Source: CAVXUB01 sp963764805
GTDB lineage: Bacteria; Actinomycetota; Acidimicrobiia; Acidimicrobiales; Bog-793
DNA: 64,000 bases
Assembly (NCBI GenBank): GCA_963764805.1
Contig: CAVXUB010000006.1
Location: forward strand, 1 to 64,000
Direction of reading: 5' to 3'
A program made the translations under genes and the position numbers. Positions 38,177 through 47,375 of this stretch are shown one piece after another. Every line of letters begins with the position of its first letter. The stretch's first letter is position 1. A model generated the notes under the pieces. The model was not told the DNA's origin. It was given only the letters and a program-made list of their open reading frames with translations, and ran no database searches.

Positions 38177-39106
38177 TCAGCCGAGCGGCGTGCCCTCGAT
38201 GAAGTCAGCCACCACCCGGGCGAGCTCCCGCCCGCGATCCTCCTGCAGGAAGTGGCCGCCACCGGCGATGGTGGTGTGCGGCTGCCCCTGCGCTCCCGGT
38301 ACGACCTCTCGGAACCGGCGATCAGCTCCCCTGGTGATCGGGTCGCCATCTGAGAAGGCGGTGAGGAACGGTCGCTCGAACGACGCCAGCACCTCCCAGG
38401 CTCGCTTGTTGATGACGACGGCTGGGTCGGCGTCGCTCGTCGGCACGAGGGCGGGGAAGATGCGCGCACCTTCCTTGTAAGACTCATCCGGGAAGGGCGC
38501 GTCGTAGGCGGCGATCACCTCCTCGCTGAGACCGGTGGCGCACCCTCCGGCGACGATCCTGCCGACAGGAAACAGGTCCGTCTCTGCGGCGAACCTCTGC
38601 CAGGCCAAGAACGCGTCGCTGATCGTTCCGCCGTCGGGAAGGCCCGTATTTGCAACCACCACCCGGGCGAAGCGCTGCGGCGCGTCCGCCAGCAGCCGCA
38701 GGCCGATCAGGCCTCCCCAGTCCTGGCAGACGAGGGTCACGTCAGCCAGGTCCAGGCGGTCGAAAAGCGCCTCACGCATCCACTCGACGTGGCGGGAATA
38801 GGAGTAGTCGGATCGGGATGCAGGCTTGTCGGACCGCCCGAAGCCGACGAGATCGGGTGCAATGCAGCGGTAGCCGGCCGATGCCAGCTCTCCAATCATG
38901 TGGCGGTAGAGGAAGCACCATGACGGTTCCCCGTGCATCAACAGCACGACCTGACCATCGGCCGGTCCCTCGTCCAGGTGGTGAACCCGGATCAGCGACT
39001 CTCCATCGGGATCGGCGTCGCCGGACGCGACCTCGACGTAATAGGGCTCGAACGGAAAGTCAGGAAGGCCTTCGAAACGCGCCTCAGGGGTGCGAAGGAG
39101 CCTCAC
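38177..39106 (-). CDS. dhmA: Haloalkane dehalogenase (subfamily I type)
   Basis: This 309-aa alpha/beta hydrolase matches haloalkane dehalogenases, which hydrolyse carbon-halogen bonds to alcohols. It has the oxyanion motif HGEPSW (59-63), the nucleophile in CQDWGG (Asp129, with Trp130 as halide-binding residue), the acid in FSDGDPITRG and the base in GGGHFLQED. The order and spacing match the DhlA/DhmA group. FEGLPDFPFEPYYVEV at the N-terminus is typical. A TetR gene lies 10 nt upstream on the same strand, suggesting joint regulation. Substrate range cannot be predicted from sequence. Confidence 0.9.
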   Translation of the reverse strand: MRLLRTPEARFEGLPDFPFEPYYVEVASGDADPDGESLIRVHHLDEGPADGQVVLLMHGEPSWCFLYRHMIGELASAGYRCIAPDLVGFGRSDKPASRSDYSYSRHVEWMREALFDRLDLADVTLVCQDWGGLIGLRLLADAPQRFARVVVANTGLPDGGTISDAFLAWQRFAAETDLFPVGRIVAGGCATGLSEEVIAAYDAPFPDESYKEGARIFPALVPTSDADPAVVINKRAWEVLASFERPFLTAFSDGDPITRGADRRFREVVPGAQGQPHTTIAGGGHFLQEDRGRELARVVADFIEGTPLG

Positions 39107-39116
39107 CGGGAAAGTG

Positions 39117-39971
39117 CTACGACGGGCCGTCGCCGCAGGTGACAGCGAGCAGGGCGGCGAGCGTCAGCTCCATGGCGGCCGCCGCCCGCGCCGAGGGCAG
39201 TCTCTGGTCGGCGCGCAGCGCTTCCCATGCAGACCAGCTGACCGCCACGTCGAGCGCCTCCGCGAGGTCCCGCCGCCGGCGCGTCGGCAGGGACTCGAGC
39301 TCGACCGCGAAGGTCGCCTCCATCTGCTGTCTGAGCACCAGGTGCAACCGGTCGAGGCCGGACCTGAGGGCAGCGTGGAACGGCGCATGGCGGAGAGCCG
39401 CCCGGCGTACCGGCGTTATCTCCTCGTAGAGGACGGCGCGCCGGCGCACGAGCTCGTTGATCCGCTTGCTGCGGACGCCCTTGGTCAGAGGCCTGTCGAG
39501 CAGCGCAGCGATACGACGAGCTTGATGCTCGGCAGCGGCCACGAAGAGCTGGTCGAGGTCCTCGAAGTGACGGAAGACCGTCCGCTCCGAGACGCCTGCC
39601 CTGGTTGCCACTTCGTACGCGGAGGGCCGCATGTTTCCCTCGCGCAGAAGGTCGAGGATCGCATCCACGACAAGATCCCTGCTGCGGGCACTGCGCAGGT
39701 GACGCCCGTCGACTCGCTTCAGGTCGACGGAGGGCGCCGGAGGTTGCTGCGCTGTCCGCGTCTCGGTTTCCGTCCGCCGACGGCGCCTGGCGGTGGTCGA
39801 GCGTGGTGCAGGTTGGACGGCCTTGCCGGTATTGGAGGCGACCGCCGCACGGTTGCCGTTCGTTCCGGGCGCGCCGCCATGTGATCCGTTGGCGCTCGCG
39901 CCGGAGCCACTCGCGGCACGCTTCTTAGGCGTGTAGGGCGACGAACGAGCGACGCGAGGAGCGGCGGGCAT
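39117..39971 (-). CDS. TetR-family regulator with long N-terminal extension
   Basis: This roughly 284-aa protein begins at ATG 39971. The first 85 residues are a low-complexity Ala/Gly/Ser/Arg-rich extension, unusual for TetR proteins. The HTH then follows: RDLVVDAILDLLREGNMRPS, YEVATRAGVSERTVFRHFED. The helical effector domain ends at 39117, 10 nt before the dehalogenase gene, so the two form an operon. It probably controls the dehalogenase and itself. TACCCT lies 6 nt before the start, and an inverted repeat is just upstream. Confidence 0.85.
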   Translation of the reverse strand: MPAAPRVARSSPYTPKKRAASGSGASANGSHGGAPGTNGNRAAVASNTGKAVQPAPRSTTARRRRRTETETRTAQQPPAPSVDLKRVDGRHLRSARSRDLVVDAILDLLREGNMRPSAYEVATRAGVSERTVFRHFEDLDQLFVAAAEHQARRIAALLDRPLTKGVRSKRINELVRRRAVLYEEITPVRRAALRHAPFHAALRSGLDRLHLVLRQQMEATFAVELESLPTRRRRDLAEALDVAVSWSAWEALRADQRLPSARAAAAMELTLAALLAVTCGDGPS

Positions 39972-39977
39972 GCGGCG

Positions 39978-40018
39978 AGGGTACAACTTCGTCAGCTGAC
40001 TGTCAATGGATTATGACA
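39978..40018 (-). promoter_or_regulatory. -10 box and inverted repeat upstream of the TetR-dehalogenase operon
   Basis: TACCCT (39978-39983, minus strand) lies 6 nt before the start. TGTCA-8 nt-TGACA (40001-40018) and an adjacent GTCAGCTGAC palindrome (39991-40000) are candidate TetR operators. Confidence 0.55.
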
Positions 40019-40149
40019 GCAGATCTGCCTATATCACGGCGGATTGTGCTGCTACCGCGCATTCCGGACGCACGCCGTCCCGGAACGTTGTGCAAGCTCT
40101 CGGCAGGCGACATGCCGTGCGGCGGGGGCATGGCTACGTTGGGGTCTCG

Positions 40150-40704
40150 ATGCTCCCCAAGACTCCGTGGTGGAAGCGGCCCAAGCCGCTCGGTTGGACC
40201 GCCGCCGCCGTATTCGTGGTGGCGGCTCTGGTCACTGCGGTGCTCACGGTCTCGCCCTCCTCGAGCCCTTCCGACACCCCTGCGCAGCACTCGCTGGAGC
40301 AAGCGCTGGAAGCGGTGTCGGCCTACTACACACGGCAGGTGGCAGGCAGCTTCCAAGGGCTCGACGCAAAGACGTTCGATCACCTGGCGCCCCGACTGCA
40401 GGCAGTCTCCGCCTCCTCGGGCGCGGACGGCTCACGCCAGGTGAGCCTGGACGTGGTGAACCCGACGACGGTCGTGATGACCTCTCGGGACATCGGCGGT
40501 ACGTGCTGGGGGATCCTCGTTTCGAGAAGGCCATTGAACAATCCCTATTTCGCTTCCGTCCCGCAGACCGAGGCCGCCGGCACCTTCTACTTCCGAGCCG
40601 CCGCCTCAGGTTCGGCGCCGTGCGCGGCGTCGACAGCGCGGCTGGCCTCGGAAGGTACAACGGATGTTTCGGCGTCCGGCTTCTCCGCCTTGAGCTCGAG
40701 TTGA
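40150..40704 (+). CDS. Membrane-anchored or secreted protein of unknown function
   Basis: This 184-aa protein has a basic N-terminus (PKTPWWKRPKPLGW) and one membrane segment (AAAVFVVAALVTAVLTVSP), followed by an external domain rich in Ser and Ala. LEQALEAVSAYYTRQVAG and TCWGILVSRRPLNNPYF are the best-defined pieces. Two cysteines (TCWG, APCAA) may pair. The ATG at 40150 lies 9 nt after TACGTT. The conserved part begins at that Met. Family not recognised. Confidence 0.6.
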   Translation: MLPKTPWWKRPKPLGWTAAAVFVVAALVTAVLTVSPSSSPSDTPAQHSLEQALEAVSAYYTRQVAGSFQGLDAKTFDHLAPRLQAVSASSGADGSRQVSLDVVNPTTVVMTSRDIGGTCWGILVSRRPLNNPYFASVPQTEAAGTFYFRAAASGSAPCAASTARLASEGTTDVSASGFSALSSS

Positions 40705-40708
40705 GGGA

Positions 40709-41875
40709 TCAGGCCTGGCCGATCTCCCACGGGCTCGTCATCCAGTTGTCGCGGCGCGCAGGATCGGGAAGGATCGGCGGCAGAGGCATCAACAGGCGCA
40801 CCGAGAGTGCCTCGACGTACGGCTCGTAAGCCGCCCGCAGCCTTTCGAAACGCTCCTCGTTCACCTGGTGCACGTCCATCCCGATCCCGGACCGCCTGAG
40901 CTCGGCGGCGACCTGCGCGAGCGTCACGCCGGTGCGGCCGGCCACCCCGTCCGGCGGCGAGGATCCGTGAGCCGGGCGGCGCTGCCGGCCGTTCCCGGTC
41001 GCCTGGCCCGGGTTCTCGGTGTGCGAGGGGGACGCGTTCAGCACCTGGCTGAGATCCACGGCCGCATGGCGGGCCATGGCGAACGTGCGGCGTGCCTGGG
41101 ACGTCGGGATCCCGCGCACCCCGACGAGCGAGAGCGCCGCCGTGTCGAGAACGGCGGTGAGCGCAGCGAGCCAGGACTGGTTGTCGTGCTGCGACCGGAA
41201 GTAGGCGAGGACCGGGAAGGAGATGTGGCTCTCGAGTATCTCGGCCGCCCAGTGCTCCCACTGCGCCAGCACTGCGGTGATCTCCTCCAGCGAGCCGTAC
41301 TGGCCCGCCCGACGCAGCATCTCGACGGCGGTCGGAGGCGTACCGGCCCACTCGTCGAGCATGGAGATGTCGAGCTCGCGATGCGAGAAGGACTGATAGA
41401 GCACCGGCAGGTAGGAGATCACGAGGGCGAGGAACACGAGGCCCGTCGCGCACTCGGCGACGATGCTGACGCGAGCCGCCGGAGTGGTCGGCACGACGTC
41501 GCCCAGCCCGAGCGTGAAGATCGTCGTGCCGCTCACGTAGACGTCCATCCAGAAGCCTTGCGCGCCGGGTGGGTGCTGGAAAGCGTTGCCGAGCCCCGCG
41601 TCGATCACCGCGAAGCCGAGCAGCACGAGCGCCGCCCAGGCGGCGAAGAGCATCAGCAGCCCGAGCACCGCGTAGAGCCCGAGGAAGCTCTCCCGCCGCC
41701 CCATCCCCTTGAACGGCTTGCCGATCGCGCACCAGGCTATCCAGAGGATCTCCAGGAAGAAGGCGGACAGGCGCAGCCGCCGCGAGACACGCCTCGGCAG
41801 GAGCATCGTCGCAAAGGCGTCCCACGCCACCGAGGCGACGATCACGATCCCGCCGACGATCTCGAGGATGTGCAC
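40709..41875 (-). CDS. Two-helix potassium channel-like membrane protein
   Basis: This 388-aa protein has an N-terminal pair of segments (ILEIVGGIVIVASVAWDAFA), then a second membrane region, and a pore loop TIFTLGLGDVVPTT with the T-x-G-x-G-D selectivity signature of the ion-channel-2 family. The pore is flanked by VSIVAECATGLVFLALVISY. The roughly 200-residue cytoplasmic tail is helical and charged and lacks a recognisable RCK/TrkA domain. It probably conducts K+ or another monovalent cation, and gating is unknown. The gene follows, 9 nt after, the DoxX-Rieske fusion gene on the same strand, so the two may form an operon. Confidence 0.8.
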   Translation of the reverse strand: MHILEIVGGIVIVASVAWDAFATMLLPRRVSRRLRLSAFFLEILWIAWCAIGKPFKGMGRRESFLGLYAVLGLLMLFAAWAALVLLGFAVIDAGLGNAFQHPPGAQGFWMDVYVSGTTIFTLGLGDVVPTTPAARVSIVAECATGLVFLALVISYLPVLYQSFSHRELDISMLDEWAGTPPTAVEMLRRAGQYGSLEEITAVLAQWEHWAAEILESHISFPVLAYFRSQHDNQSWLAALTAVLDTAALSLVGVRGIPTSQARRTFAMARHAAVDLSQVLNASPSHTENPGQATGNGRQRRPAHGSSPPDGVAGRTGVTLAQVAAELRRSGIGMDVHQVNEERFERLRAAYEPYVEALSVRLLMPLPPILPDPARRDNWMTSPWEIGQA

Positions 41876-41884
41876 GCGCTCTTC

Positions 41885-42961
41885 TCAGGCCTGCAGGTAG
41901 ATGGTGCCGCCCACCTCGACGACCGGCACCGAGGGCAGGGGAAGCGGTGCCGGCCCGGAGAGAACCTGTCCTGTCGCCGCGTCGTAGACGGAGCCGTGGC
42001 AGGGGCACTGGAACTGCTCTGCCGATTGGACGAAGTTGACGGTGCACGCTTCGTGGGTGCAGATCCGGCTGAAGGCGACGAAATGGCCCGCCTTCGGTTG
42101 CAGGAGGTAGCAGGGGCCGCCGGCGGCGGCGTCGGTGAAGGTCGCCGCGCCCCCGACCGGGACCGCGGACGCCGGTCCGAGGGCGGGGCCTCTGTGGGGA
42201 GCGCCGGAAGCGGTGGTCGTGGTGGTGGAGCTCCCGGATCCCGTGTTGCCGCCCCCACCGAGCGAGGGCACGGTGCCGCTGGTGGGAACCCTGCTCGCCG
42301 GCGTCACTACGCGCCCCACCACTGCAGCGACGGCACCCAGGACGAGGGCCCCGATGCCGAGCAGAGCAGCCGAGCCACCCTTGGCTACGAGCACGCGTCG
42401 CTCGATCGTCTCGCCCTGCAAGGCCTCCCGCCGCCTGGCTGCCGGAAGTGTGCGGGCTTCCTCCACCGCACACGCCCGGACGCGCTCTGCCACAAAGGCA
42501 TCGATCGTGAACGGCCCGCCACCCCCGATCAGGATCGGCGTCCAGGCGAAGAAGAACACGATGTCCGGACCGTAGTAGTAGGGAGCCGCGTTCCAGCTGA
42601 CGGTGAGGAAGAAGACGAGCGACAGCGCCATGCCCCCGGCGGCAGCGAGACGCGGGAAGATCCCGAAGATGGTGCCCAGGCCGACGGCCAGCTCTCCCGC
42701 CGCGATCACGATCCCGAAGAGCACGGGCGCCTGCTGTGCCAGCACGACCAGGAAGTGGAAGGGGGTGTGGGAGGCCGCCAGCTGCTGCTGCATCGAGCCC
42801 ACCGCGTTCTGCTCGAAGAAGCCGCTGTTGGTCAATTTCTGCAGGCCGGCGAACGTGTAGGTGAACCCGAGGAAGGCGCGCAGCAGGAGGACGCTGGCGC
42901 CCGGAAGCGAGGCGATCCTCTTGTGATAGGCGCCCCAGCGCGACTGGCTCACCGGCTGCAT
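41885..42961 (-). CDS. DoxX-Rieske [2Fe-2S] fusion membrane protein
   Basis: This 358-aa protein starts at ATG 42961 (TACTTT lies 6 nt upstream). Residues 20-170 form a DoxX-type four-helix membrane domain (LGFTYTFAGLQKLTNSGFFE, FPRLAAAGGMALSLVFFLTV). A further hydrophobic segment is at 195-218. A Gly/Ser/Thr-rich linker then leads to a Rieske domain (265-358) with ligands C301/H303 in CTHEAC and C319/H322 in CPCHGS. C306 and C321 can form the disulfide seen in bc-type Rieske proteins. It may pass electrons from a quinone or sulfur compound. The K+-channel-like gene directly follows. Confidence 0.86.
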   Translation of the reverse strand: MQPVSQSRWGAYHKRIASLPGASVLLLRAFLGFTYTFAGLQKLTNSGFFEQNAVGSMQQQLAASHTPFHFLVVLAQQAPVLFGIVIAAGELAVGLGTIFGIFPRLAAAGGMALSLVFFLTVSWNAAPYYYGPDIVFFFAWTPILIGGGGPFTIDAFVAERVRACAVEEARTLPAARRREALQGETIERRVLVAKGGSAALLGIGALVLGAVAAVVGRVVTPASRVPTSGTVPSLGGGGNTGSGSSTTTTTASGAPHRGPALGPASAVPVGGAATFTDAAAGGPCYLLQPKAGHFVAFSRICTHEACTVNFVQSAEQFQCPCHGSVYDAATGQVLSGPAPLPLPSVPVVEVGGTIYLQA

Positions 42962-43055
42962 TGCACGAAAGTATGCGATGCCTGGTCGCCCGCGCCGGTC
43001 GCCCAGGCGGCCGCGCCGCGGCCTGGCGATGCGCTCGAACGGCCGTCCAGAGGTC

Positions 43056-45065
43056 TCAGCGCAAACCCGCGGCGTCGATGGCTGCCAGCAAGCGATCAAG
43101 AGCGGCCGGGTCGGCCATGGCGTCGGCGGAGAGCACCTTGGCGGGCTCGGCACCGAGCAGTATGCGCCGCACTGGCACCTCGACCTTCTTCCCGCTCAGG
43201 GTGCGGGGGAGGGCGGACACGAAGAGCACCGTGTCGGGAACGTGGCGGGGCGACAGTTCCCTTCTGATCGCGCCTCGTATCTCCGCCACCAGCTCGTCGT
43301 CGCCCGAAGTGCCCGCCTTGACGACGAAGAGGATCAGCTTGCCCACCACGCCGAGCTGGGTCGTATCGACCACGAGCGAGTCGGCTACTCCGGGCAGCGT
43401 CTCGACGACCCGGTAGAACTCCGACGTCCCCATACGGACACCACCGCGGTTGAGCGTGGCGTCGGACCTGCCGTAGACGATGCAGGTGCCGCGGTCGGTG
43501 ATCTTCACCCAGTCGCCGTGGCGCCAGACCCCGGGATAGGACTCGAAGTAGCTCGCCCTCAACCTGGCGCCGTCGTCGTCCCCCCAGAACAAGAGCGGCA
43601 TCGAGGGCATCGGTTCGCTGATCACCAGCTCACCTACTTCGCCTACCACCGCCTGCCCGTCCTCGTCGTAGGCCTCAACACTGGCGCCGAGCATGCGGCA
43701 CTGCAGCTCCCCGGCGTAGACCGGGAGCAGCGGGCAGGAGCCGATGAAGGCCGTGCAGAGGTCCGTGCCGCCCGACACCGAGGCCACCTGGACGTCGTCG
43801 CCGATCTCCCGGCTCGCCCAGGCGAAGCCCTCCGGCGAGAGCGGCGCACCGGTCGAGCCGACCACCTTCACCCGCGAGAGGTCTGCGACAGCCCGCGGGG
43901 CCAGGCCCGCCCGGCGGCAGGAGTCGATGAACGGGGCGCTCGTCCCGAAGACGTTGATCCCCTCTGTTGCCGCCACCTCCCACAGCCGGTTCTGGTCGGG
44001 CCACACCGGGCTGCCGTCGTAGCAGACGATCGTGGCGCCCACGAGCAGCCCGCCGACGAGGAAGTTCCACATCATCCAGCCGGTCGTGCTGAACCAGAAG
44101 AGCCTCGTGCCGGGCCCGACGTCAGTGTGCAGCCCGAGCACCTTCAAGTGCTCGAGGAGGATCCCGCCGTGGCCCTGCATTATGGGCTTGGGGAGGCCGG
44201 TGGTGCCTGACGAGTAGAGGATCCAGAGCGGGTGCTCGAAGTCGACCCGCTCGGGCCGGGGCGAGTCGCCGTCTGCACTTCCGAGCAGCGCGTCCCACGA
44301 GAGGATCGCCTCTGCAGCGGGGCCGGCTGGGCCGGCGAGGGCGGGAACCAGGACCGTGGCCTGCAGCGAGGGCAGCGAGCGGCGCAGCACGTCACACTTG
44401 TCCGCCAGATCGAAACTCTTGCCCCCGTACCGGTACCCGTCCACGACGATCAGCACCTTCGGCGCGATCTGCCGGAACCGATCGACCATGCTCGCCGCCC
44501 CGAACTCCGGCGCGCAGCTGGACCAGATGGCTCCGAGGCTGGCCGTGGCGAGGAAGGCCACGACGGCGTGGGCGCCGTTCGGAAGCACCGCCGCCACGCG
44601 GTCCCCCGGGCCGACCCCGAGCCCGGCGAGGCCCCGGCGTGCTCGGGCGACGAGCTGGCCCAGTTCCCCGTAGGTGATCTCGCGCCTGTCCCCGGACTCG
44701 TCGAGGGCGACGAGCGCCACGTCCTCGGCGGGATGGTCGAGGGCGTGCTCGACGTAGGAGAGGCGAGCCCCCGGGAACCAGTGTGCGCCGGCGACCCCGC
44801 CGCCTTCTGCTCTCGCCAGCACTGTGCCGTCGCCACCCTCGAAGCGGACGGCGAAGTAGTCGGCGATCGACTGCCAGAACTCATCGATGTTGCCGACCGA
44901 CCAGCGCCAGAGGGCGTCGTAGTCGATCGATGCGGCGCCGTCCAAGCGCTTGTCCGACTCCAGCCAGGCCATGTAGGCGGCCATCCGGCTGGACCGGACG
45001 CGCTCGGGGGACGGCGTGAAAAGCAGATCTCCCTCTCGCACGGTTGATTCGGCCGCAGACGTCAC
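43056..45065 (-). CDS. Acetoacetyl-CoA synthetase
   Basis: This 669-aa adenylate-forming ligase activates acetoacetate with ATP and CoA. An acetyl-CoA-synthetase-like N-domain (WQSIADYFAVRFEGG) precedes the AMP motif WILYSSGTTGLPKPIMQGHG. TTGWMMWNFLVGGLLVGATI, the adenine-binding GGTDLCTAFIG and the C-terminal SDATLNRGGVRMGTSEFYRV follow, with the lysine loop TLSGKKVEVPVRRIL. Length and motifs fit the acetoacetate-specific branch rather than acetyl-CoA synthetase. The GTG at 45065 is chosen because TATCGT lies 7 nt upstream; the frame stays open to 45230 but the extension is unconserved. Confidence 0.92.
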   Translation of the reverse strand: MTSAAESTVREGDLLFTPSPERVRSSRMAAYMAWLESDKRLDGAASIDYDALWRWSVGNIDEFWQSIADYFAVRFEGGDGTVLARAEGGGVAGAHWFPGARLSYVEHALDHPAEDVALVALDESGDRREITYGELGQLVARARRGLAGLGVGPGDRVAAVLPNGAHAVVAFLATASLGAIWSSCAPEFGAASMVDRFRQIAPKVLIVVDGYRYGGKSFDLADKCDVLRRSLPSLQATVLVPALAGPAGPAAEAILSWDALLGSADGDSPRPERVDFEHPLWILYSSGTTGLPKPIMQGHGGILLEHLKVLGLHTDVGPGTRLFWFSTTGWMMWNFLVGGLLVGATIVCYDGSPVWPDQNRLWEVAATEGINVFGTSAPFIDSCRRAGLAPRAVADLSRVKVVGSTGAPLSPEGFAWASREIGDDVQVASVSGGTDLCTAFIGSCPLLPVYAGELQCRMLGASVEAYDEDGQAVVGEVGELVISEPMPSMPLLFWGDDDGARLRASYFESYPGVWRHGDWVKITDRGTCIVYGRSDATLNRGGVRMGTSEFYRVVETLPGVADSLVVDTTQLGVVGKLILFVVKAGTSGDDELVAEIRGAIRRELSPRHVPDTVLFVSALPRTLSGKKVEVPVRRILLGAEPAKVLSADAMADPAALDRLLAAIDAAGLR

Positions 45066-45072
45066 GGCGCTC

Positions 45073-45078
45073 ACGATA
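45073..45078 (-). promoter_or_regulatory. -10 box TATCGT of acetoacetyl-CoA synthetase gene (leaderless)
   Basis: On the minus strand TATCGT lies 7 nt before the GTG at 45065, which fixes the start inside a longer open frame. Confidence 0.55.
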
Positions 45079-45118
45079 GGCGTGGCCCATAGCCGCCGTG
45101 AGCGCAAGACTTGGTGCC

Positions 45119-46135
45119 ATGAGGGAGATCCGGGACTCGGTGGTGCAGTGGCTGGAGGCAGGAGAGGAGGTGGCGCTGGCCCGGGTCGTGGCGCTCGAAG
45201 GCGCGGGCGGGCGCCGGGAGGGAGAGACACTGGCGCTCGGCCCGGAGGGATCGCGGGCGGGATCGATCCTCGGAGGGATCGCCGATCCGGTGATCATCGG
45301 AGCCGCGCAGGAGCTGGAGGGGGCCTCGTACATCGAGATCGAGGTCGGCGACAAGGATGCGATCTCTGCCGGTCTTGCTTGTGGTGGTTTAGCCCGTGTG
45401 CTGGTGCAGCGGGCCGATCTCGTCCCATCGCAGCTCTGGGCAGCGTTGGCTGGTCGTGGCCCGGTCTGCCTGGCGACGGTGGTGACGAGCGGCGGCGGCC
45501 CCCCTGAGGCTCCCCAGCCGGGCGAATCATTGGTCACGCAAGCCACGGAACATGCAGGACGGATCGGAGGCGACCCGGCGTTCATCACCACGGTGCTCGA
45601 CGAGGCCGGCCGCCTGTTGGGTCAGGGCCGGGCCGCCAGATCGTGGGTGGAGACCGAGGAGGCGAGCGTCCTCGTCGAGGCCTTCGTGCCCCCCACGCGG
45701 CTGATCGTCGTCGGCGACGGGTCGCTTGTCGGGGCGCTGGCCAGGCAGTGCCGGCTCCTCGGGTGGGAGAGCGGAGCCGCCGATGGAGCGGCAGATGCGT
45801 CGGCGGCTGTGGGGGAGCTTGGCACGGCCGACGCGGTGGTCGTGCTCTCTCACGACCACGAGCTGGCGACTCCGGTCTTGCGGCAGGCACTCGAGATCGG
45901 CTGTTACGTCGGCGCTCTCGGCTCCCGGCACACACAGGCCGAGCGCCGCCACCGGCTTCTGGCGGATGGGCTGGAGGAGAGCGAGGTGGCCCGGCTGCAC
46001 GGGCCGGTCGGTCTCGATCTCGGCTCGCGGACTCCCGAGGAGACAGCTCTGGCGATCTGCGCCGAGATCCTGGCTCACCGCTCCGGCCGGGATGCCGCCA
46101 GTCTGCGTGCGTCGAGCGGGCCGATCAACGGCTGA
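45119..46135 (+). CDS. XdhC-like molybdenum-cofactor insertion protein
   Basis: This roughly 338-aa XdhC/CoxI-family protein has an N-terminal helical domain (IRDSVVQWLEAGEEVALARV) and the loop GSILGGIADPVIIGA. The C-terminal Rossmann domain reads TRLIVVGDGSLVGALARQCR, with VVVLSHDHELATPVLRQALE and YVGALGSRHTQAERRHRLLA. XdhC proteins load or sulfurate molybdenum cofactor into xanthine or CO dehydrogenase-type enzymes. None of those target genes is in this window. The start at ATG 45119 gives the usual N-terminus; GTG 45098 is an alternative. Confidence 0.88.
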   Translation: MREIRDSVVQWLEAGEEVALARVVALEGAGGRREGETLALGPEGSRAGSILGGIADPVIIGAAQELEGASYIEIEVGDKDAISAGLACGGLARVLVQRADLVPSQLWAALAGRGPVCLATVVTSGGGPPEAPQPGESLVTQATEHAGRIGGDPAFITTVLDEAGRLLGQGRAARSWVETEEASVLVEAFVPPTRLIVVGDGSLVGALARQCRLLGWESGAADGAADASAAVGELGTADAVVVLSHDHELATPVLRQALEIGCYVGALGSRHTQAERRHRLLADGLEESEVARLHGPVGLDLGSRTPEETALAICAEILAHRSGRDAASLRASSGPING

Positions 46136-46150
46136 GGTGGTATCGCCTCC

Positions 46151-47093
46151 TCACCTGCAGACGAGCACGATCTTGCCGAGCTTGCCCCCGCCGGCGAAAC
46201 ACGCGTAGGCGCCGCCGGCCTCTTCAAGCCGCGAACGTCGCCTCGATGGGGACCTTGACGCGACCTGCCTCGACCAGTGGCATTACCTCGGCGGCTGCCA
46301 CGGTGACGGCCTGTCCCTTCTCTTCCAGGGAGCGAGCACGGAGGGTTGAGCCGGAGATGAACGCCCTGCGCCCCATCAGCGCGCGGAGGTCAATCTCGGT
46401 CCGGGCGCCGCCTCCGACGCCGATCACCGCGATCCTTCCCTTTGGCGCCAAGCCCTCCAGATCACCTGCCAGATTGGGCCCTCCGACCAGCTCCAGAACG
46501 ACGTCGAAGGGACCGTGTGCCATTGCATCCTCGGGCGCCACCGCCGTGCACCCGAAGTTCGCCACCGACGGGCGAAGGGCCGCCGATCTGACACTTGCCA
46601 CCACTTCTGCGCCCCGTGCGGCGGCGATCTGCACTCCCGCCAGCCCGACGCCTCCGGCGGCGCCGTTCACCAGGACACGCTCGCCGGCCGCAACGTGGCA
46701 CTGGGTCACCAGCGCGTCGTGTGCGGTGGTGAACGCCTCGGCGTAGCCACCCGCCTCCGGCCACCCCATGCCTTCCAGAACCCGGACCGCCACGGGAGCC
46801 GGCAGCAAGGCGAGCTCAGCCTGGGCGCCGCCGCCGACGATCCCCATCACACGATCGCCCGCCCGGAACGCGTCCACCTCGGCCCCGACGGACTCGACCA
46901 CCCCTGCCAGCTCGATGCCGGGAATGTCCGCCGGGACTCCGGAGGGAGCCGGGTAGAACCCGGCCTTCTGCAGGAGGTCGGCATTGTTCAGCCCTGCTGC
47001 CTCGACACGGACGAGCAGCTCACCAGGCCCAGGGACAGGGTCGGCTCGCTCCTCGACGACGATCTCACCGTCCTTGATCACCGCGGCACGCAT
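46151..47093 (-). pseudogene. Zinc-less quinone oxidoreductase (MDR family), frameshift near C-terminus
   Basis: The product starts at ATG 47093 (MRAAVIKDGEIVVEERADPV) with the MDR landmarks AAGLNNADLLQKAGFYP, GIELAGVVESVGAEVDAFRA and the NADPH-binding VNGAAGGVGLAGVQIAAARG. The open frame ends prematurely at 46224 (IEATFAA). In the next frame the sequence continues LEEAGGAYACFAGGGKLGKI and VLVCR to a stop at 46151. This is the standard C-terminus of these enzymes, so one base has been gained or lost near 46228. The full-length product would be about 314 aa. TACGCT lies 8 nt before the start. It is divergent from the SDR gene. Confidence 0.82.
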
Positions 47094-47375
47094 GACCAGC
47101 CAGCGTATGTGTTGCGGGTGGCGGGGGCTTTGGGTCGTCGACCGCCGCCCGCCCGTGCCGCCGCCGAGATCGCCCACCGCCGCCCCCCTGTTTCGAAACG
47201 GCTCCATCTGCCCGACAATTCCAGCCAGTAAAGGAGCCAGAAGCCGACCGAGATCTCCGTCGGCGCCGCCGAGGATCGACGATGGGGACCACGCGGGTGT
47301 CTCGACCGTGGCAGGCTCGGCCCTCTACGGCGCAAGCGTCGCCAAGTGGCGCCACGAGATCGGGGGAAGCGACGG

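Noticed and set aside
40868..43267. 799-codon + frame across the K+-channel and DoxX-Rieske genes
   Set aside because: It overlaps two convincing minus-strand genes and encodes a low-complexity, charged sequence.
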